Source: Guyanagaster necrorhizus
Lineage: Eukaryota; Basidiomycota; Agaricomycetes; Agaricales; Physalacriaceae
Length of the DNA stretch: 64,000 nucleotides
NCBI RefSeq assembly: GCF_019112545.1
Contig: NW_025064952.1
Span: 1 to 64,000 of the forward strand
Reading direction: 5' to 3'
The notes under the pieces are model-generated. The model did no database searches, was not told the DNA's origin, and was given only the letters and a program-made list of their open reading frames with translations. Shown in pieces: positions 60,205 to 64,000 of this stretch (the stretch's first letter is position 1; each line of letters opens with the position of its first letter). Both the position numbers and the translations under genes were made by a program.

Positions 60205-61019
60205 TCATGGATGACACTTGCGTGCCACTCGATCGACAGGCGAAGTCCAGATGGCCATCGTTGACTCACTCGATGACACAGACACTTTGCTCTTCTCTTC
60301 ATCATCCTTCATTAGGTTGATTATCGTCGTCTGTCTACGACAGACTAGGTGTGCGGCTGATACATTTAGATATTTTAGCTTCGTTTCCCCCACAAGGACT
60401 TCCTCATTGTCGTTGATGGTTATTGCAACCCTAGGAAAGAGACGGACAGATGAAAGGCCTCGATAGTAAAGAGAGCGACAATAAAAACGACCTGCCGTAT
60501 ACAGTGACGTGACCGGGCCGATGTAGCCATTGACATCTTCTATTTCTTCCGCCCTCTCTGCCCCTTCTTCCATATTTCACGTCGCTGAATATAATTCGGG
60601 GTGCGTGGTTCCATTTACACCTGAGAGTTGATAACAACGCACTATCTTTCCCCTTGAAACCACAGTTATCTTCCAATAATTGCATATACTGTCACATTCA
60701 TGGTTTGCAACGGTTTTCCTTAGGACCACATCTCCCCGATGATATACATACAGGCTCTGAATAGCGCCTTGGGCTTGGATCGGTAACACGATTGTCAGAT
60801 AACTAGGACTTCTATCTATAAGTATAGTTCGACCTCATGGCTTACTGGTACTTGACGTCCAGTTTTAATCGAATGGAAAGCATCAACGTCTGTCTTCCGC
60901 CTCGCTAATATAACTTTTCGACATGAGACTATCTCGAAAAAAGCATAGAGGCGTCCACTTTCTCGAGGTACACTTTCTCTAGGTACATTATTTCTGCCCT
61001 TATGATACTCGAAACTCAC
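60205..61019 (-). CDS. Possible minus-strand gene, exon structure unresolved
   Basis: Three minus-strand frames could be exons: 61019-60816, about 60815-60577 and 60573-60205. The middle one reads back beyond its first ATG (RSPSYLTIVLPIQAQGAIQSLYVYHRGDVVL...) to an AG at about 60818, so a short intron just upstream is plausible. The third ends with a serine/glutamate-rich part. No domain was recognised and I could not settle splice sites, so treat this as a region likely to hold coding sequence, not a model. Confidence 0.25.
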
Positions 61020-61240
61020 TGAGCATGCGACTCTAGTACGTCTGCTATACTTCTTGGTTCAGTACGCCCTGTATTAATGGTTATAAAGGTGGATCTGTTT
61101 TTTCGATTCGGATGATGCGAATACTTGTGGCCTAAACGTGTACGCTCGTTGCTTATGCTCATTAATTCACTGTTAGTTTCAATTCTTGATATTTATCTGA
61201 CCCTGAATCACTTTCTCTTGTGGTGAAATCAATCCTCTCA

Positions 61241-61710
61241 TTTTCCTCAGCATCACTTTCTTCATACCAAAAATACCGGGATTCCTTTAATATAATTCTG
61301 ATTCAAATCCAGCACACTCTAGTTCCTTCCAGTGTAAATTCGCTGGTACCCCCCACATACATAACACTTCTTTTCGATACCATCAGACGCTAACTATATC
61401 TAGGTCAAATTATCCAAGGGACCATCAAGCATCCCGGAACAGAGAGTCTGGGTCGTGAGGTCTACGCCTCACGAATCTAAAGAGAAGCGGGGTGTACATA
61501 TTATAGTTTCACTAATTGAAGCTTTGACCGTAATATGAAAATTTGTTATATCCTACAGGTCTCCTTCGTGATGATGAATTGTCCATCCTAAACGAGCTTG
61601 TATGGCCGATACCTTCTCCCAGCCTCTTTTGCAAAGTCAACGAGATTGTTACAAATTCCCAATGGACAACAGAAGAACATCAGCACCAGGTCAAAATATC
61701 AATCTCGTGA
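61241..61710 (+). CDS. 3' exons of an unidentified spliced gene
   Basis: Two downstream exons join cleanly. 61404-61491 (from GTC, VKLSKGPSSIPEQRVWVVRS...) is followed by intron 61492-61558 (67 nt, GTGTAC...CCTACAG). 61559-61710 (GLLRDDELSILNELVWPIP...) then ends at TGA 61708-61710. An upstream intron 61334-61403 (GTAAATT...ATATCTAG, 70 nt) would connect to a frame running back to about 61250. The 5' end was not found. The joined sequence looks like ordinary protein, but I recognise no family. It converges with the minus-strand gene at 62249. Confidence 0.5.
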
Positions 61711-62248
61711 GTCGTTAGGCCATAATTTCTCCATCATTGCATTAGTAAACCACACATTACATGTGGCAAAGTAATCTAAACGATGTGCTTCAGACATACG
61801 ATGATGGGTGTAACGATTATATTCCCTAGGCCGACATCCCAATGCAACGTTAATAGGGGGCTTGTAGTCTGTGCGGAATTAGCTATGTTGAAATTTGGAC
61901 CAGCCTTGATGGCAGGGTCTCCCACTTTTAAAGATCTCTCGCAGTACCACGCACTATAAAAGGGAGCGAGCTCGTTTTCTGAGTCGCAGTCGACTGAAAA
62001 GTAGTAAACTGTCTAACGTTTAGACGACTGGGCTGAGATCGAGAAGATAGCCCGTGTGACGATGATGTAAGGGAATATCATCTACAATGCGTAAGGTTAT
62101 AGGGCAGATATCTCCCGCTCATATTCGCCCTCAATCATATTCATGGCATCCAGAATGCATAAAAAATGTCTTTTTTGAATAGTTTCCCTGAACGAAATGG
62201 ATTCTAAAATATATATAAGAACTAGCTACTGTATGATAAATGGTCTGA
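61711..62248. other. Intergenic region between convergent genes
   Basis: I see no ORF of note. It holds TATAAAAG near 61955 on the plus strand, which could be a promoter for something undetected, and AT-rich sequence near 62205. Confidence 0.4.
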
Positions 62249-62996
62249 TTAATGTCCCATGAACCAAGGACCGGTACAACCCCGGAAAAATCTTACGAAG
62301 ATGTTTGAGGAATAGAACACTGCATTTGTGTACTTCTTCGGAAACGCATCTTTCTCCATTGTTAGAACGACCACTGGGCCGTACCATAAATTCTGTCGCT
62401 CAACAGAACCGGTGATGGCGACAATCCTGTCATTCACATTGTTAGGGTCTTGCAAGCTCAGCTGCATTTGGTTCTTGAGGTACCAAAGCTCAAATGGTGG
62501 GTCGTCCCCATGTGCAGCGACCGTTCGACAGGCTAGTTCACCTGGAGGAAGGAAAGCATCCAGCTTCGGTATACAGTCCAGTATCTCGCCGTCGGTTCCG
62601 TGTTGGAATACGAAGGTGACAATAATTGGTATGGTATAAGTGCCTAACACATTTATTTTGTGTGTGAGAATACCAGGACGAACTGAAGACGCACTGTTTT
62701 GGGGAAGTATGACACCTCGAATACTGTTGTGCCCTGGATGGTGATACATTATTTCCCGATCGATGATTGGACAATGATCATAATATCTGTGTTGGAGATG
62801 TGGGGCATCGGTGAAATGGTTTCGAAAGGACTGGATGCACGATTTTCAGTTGTTCGTTGGTGGGAAAATACTGGATGCGACGTACCGCGTAAATGCATAT
62901 CTGGGAGCACCAGAATTGACCACACTGACATACAGCGGCGGGGTCGCTTTCGACGAACATTTCTTTGCAGCCGTGGCAGGTGAATAGCACATACAT
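62249..62996 (-). CDS. MYND-like zinc-finger protein, two exons, about 230 aa
   Basis: Minus strand: exon 1 62996-62886 (37 codons), a 55-nt intron 62885-62831 (GTACGT...CATCCAG, phase 0), exon 2 62830-62249. Exon 1 has C7-x2-C10-x12-C23-x-C25-x4-C30-x3-C34. The splice then supplies a histidine eight residues on (H42), giving most of the MYND pattern; the second pair is CxC rather than Cx2C and the last cysteine is missing. The body (YYDHCPIIDREIMYHHPG... GELACRTVA... DRIVAITGSVERQNLWYGPVVVL) is uninterrupted over 193 codons. MYND fingers mediate protein contacts. A further 3' intron (GTAAGA at about 62298, acceptor ATACAG near 62231) is possible and would end the protein at SSNIF. The body family is not recognised. 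Confidence 0.6.
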
Positions 62997-63258
62997 AATC
63001 GCCTGATATGTGGTAGTCCGGTGGTAGAGTCGATAAGGTGTGAATGATAGATAGTGTTTGTAATGTTGAGATTCGAAAAAGGCGGTTCGAGAGCGGGATC
63101 GTTGAGATGCCTTGTAGTAGACTGTTTAGTATTGAGAATCAACATGGGACTCTTAATTTATATAGGCCATCGAAAACGGTGCGACTCGATCAGAACAACA
63201 ACAAACGCAAACTCAACACCTTGCCGGCGAAATAGGCGTGTATGCGAAATATTGACTC

Positions 63259-63701
63259 CTTTTTTGTCCTTGCCTTTAAGTGCGACCCGCAAAATTCCAG
63301 TGACAAACCTTGAATGGGCGCGTCATGTAATGTACCGTGGCGGTGACAGAAGATATCACATGACCACGGTATCGCGAAGTCAGTCATTTACATTTTCGGA
63401 CTTTTGCACATTCACCGGAACCACGATGGTGATGGCTGATCGGCTGCTTTCTCTCGTGAGCGATCGTGATACATTCCATCTTATGATAAATGAATTATGA
63501 ATCACTTCCACAGCAATGAGCTGGGAATGACTCATGCTTCTTTGCAGTTTTCGGTACTGTTCCTTTCCGATGTCGACGTATTACTTGAGTGATGCAAGGG
63601 AACGAACCACCTTATCATTCCATCGTACTCCGTCTCTGCGACAGTAGAATTTACATCCCATCGTCCTTACACTTGAATTTTTTGTTATCGCTCCTTGACA
63701 A
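63259..63701 (+). repeat. CpG-intact copy of the inverted duplication
   Basis: This is the unmutated partner of 57682-58124, with 26 CpGs in 443 bp. It lies about 210 bp upstream of the gene start at 63912, so it includes part of that gene's upstream region. A plus-strand frame (63054-63500) spans it, but whether it is coding is unclear. Confidence 0.9.
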
Positions 63702-63911
63702 CGTTGCTCAACTGCCAAGTACATCTCCAGTGGGTTATTTTGTGCTCGTACGTACGAATTCCGTTTCATATGCCTGGAAAGCTAATCCATCTCTTCGTTT
63801 GTTTCAAGCCCATCAAGACCAGGCGTCGTTACGTCGGGCACTGCCGCAGGAAATCACTTAAGAGAGGACGCTCTGCAGTCGTACTCCTCTATCCTTCTTC
63901 CGACCACTATA

Positions 63912-64000
63912 ATGCTCGCAAAGGCTCTCATACTTGTCGCCTCCGTTATCTCGAATGCTATTCCATCTGCTCGTGTTGCGTTGCACACTGTGAAGATGGT
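63912..64000 (+). CDS. Start of a secreted-protein gene (cut by window end)
   Basis: ATG at 63912 opens a frame to the window end (29 codons plus 2 nt). The N-terminus MLAKALILVASVISNAIPSA has a short charged start, a hydrophobic core and a small-residue cleavage region, as in fungal signal peptides. Upstream pyrimidine-rich sequence (CTCTATCCTTCTTCC, about 63887-63901) resembles a fungal transcription start region. The product cannot be identified from this much sequence. Confidence 0.5.
   Translation, partial: MLAKALILVASVISNAIPSARVALHTVKM

Noticed and set aside
61707..61745. Possible last intron GTGAGT...TTAG of the 61-kb gene giving an alternative C-terminus
   Set aside because: Only 39 nt long, shorter than other introns seen here; the TGA at 61708 is the simpler end.
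1..64000. CRISPR arrays, bacterial operons, tRNA and rRNA genes
   Set aside because: No regularly spaced short repeats, ribosome-binding sites or recognisable structural RNA genes were seen; the window is eukaryotic.

Overview
The window looks like a chromosome segment of a filamentous basidiomycete, probably an Agaricomycete. Ty3/Gypsy chromoviruses dominate it, introns are about 50-70 bp with GT-AG borders, and the dense transposon block is strongly CpG-depleted. I cannot name the species. Two compartments are visible: positions 1 to about 58.3 kb are almost pure transposable-element sequence with very few CG dinucleotides, and about 58.4-64.0 kb has ordinary CpG content and host-like spliced genes.

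Region 1-14.2 kb: an old, decayed area with two copies of a roughly 1.7 kb non-coding repeat (called B here), three solo LTRs with clean 5-bp target-site duplications (TSDs), a decayed minus-strand protein-kinase-like gene (9.0-10.2 kb), and a short spliced ORF (12.95-13.32 kb).

Region 14.2-56.8 kb: one nest of Gypsy elements that can be unpicked from TSDs. From outside in: a 5'-truncated minus-strand element (M1, 14218-17987) joined through a 1.4 kb repeat (R) to the tail of a plus-strand element (O). N1 (19910-56520) sits inside O's LTR. N2 (21537-31562) and an unrelated minus-strand Gypsy element C (33044-51536) sit inside the N1 gag. N2 carries a solo LTR and a B copy. C carries a young CpG-containing solo LTR and element N3 (35725-45687). 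N3 in turn carries R in its 5' LTR, and a B-derived perfect inverted repeat in place of RT to integrase. All pol genes are broken by stops.

The N elements encode gag (hydrophobic N-terminus, CCHC knuckle), then protease, RT, RNase H, integrase and a C-terminal chromodomain, with pol opening in the -1 frame at the gag stop. In N1, N2, N3 and C the sequence just inside the 5' LTR is complementary to LTR sequence lying 34 nt downstream of the TATA box. That is the arrangement expected for Tf1-type self-primed reverse transcription. C also carries a spliced, antisense zinc-finger-type ORF between its chromodomain and polypurine tract.

Region 56.8-64 kb: the end of another LTR element, then a 443-bp inverted copy (57682-58124) of a segment at 63259-63701. 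By hand alignment 22 of the 26 CpGs in the unmutated segment are changed in the copy and only 3 other differences occur, so the CpG-directed decay that shaped the TE block can be measured inside the window. Host genes follow: a possible small secreted cysteine-containing protein (minus), an unresolved minus-strand coding area, the 3' exons of a plus-strand gene, a two-exon MYND-like zinc-finger gene (minus), and the start of a secreted-protein gene cut by the window end.
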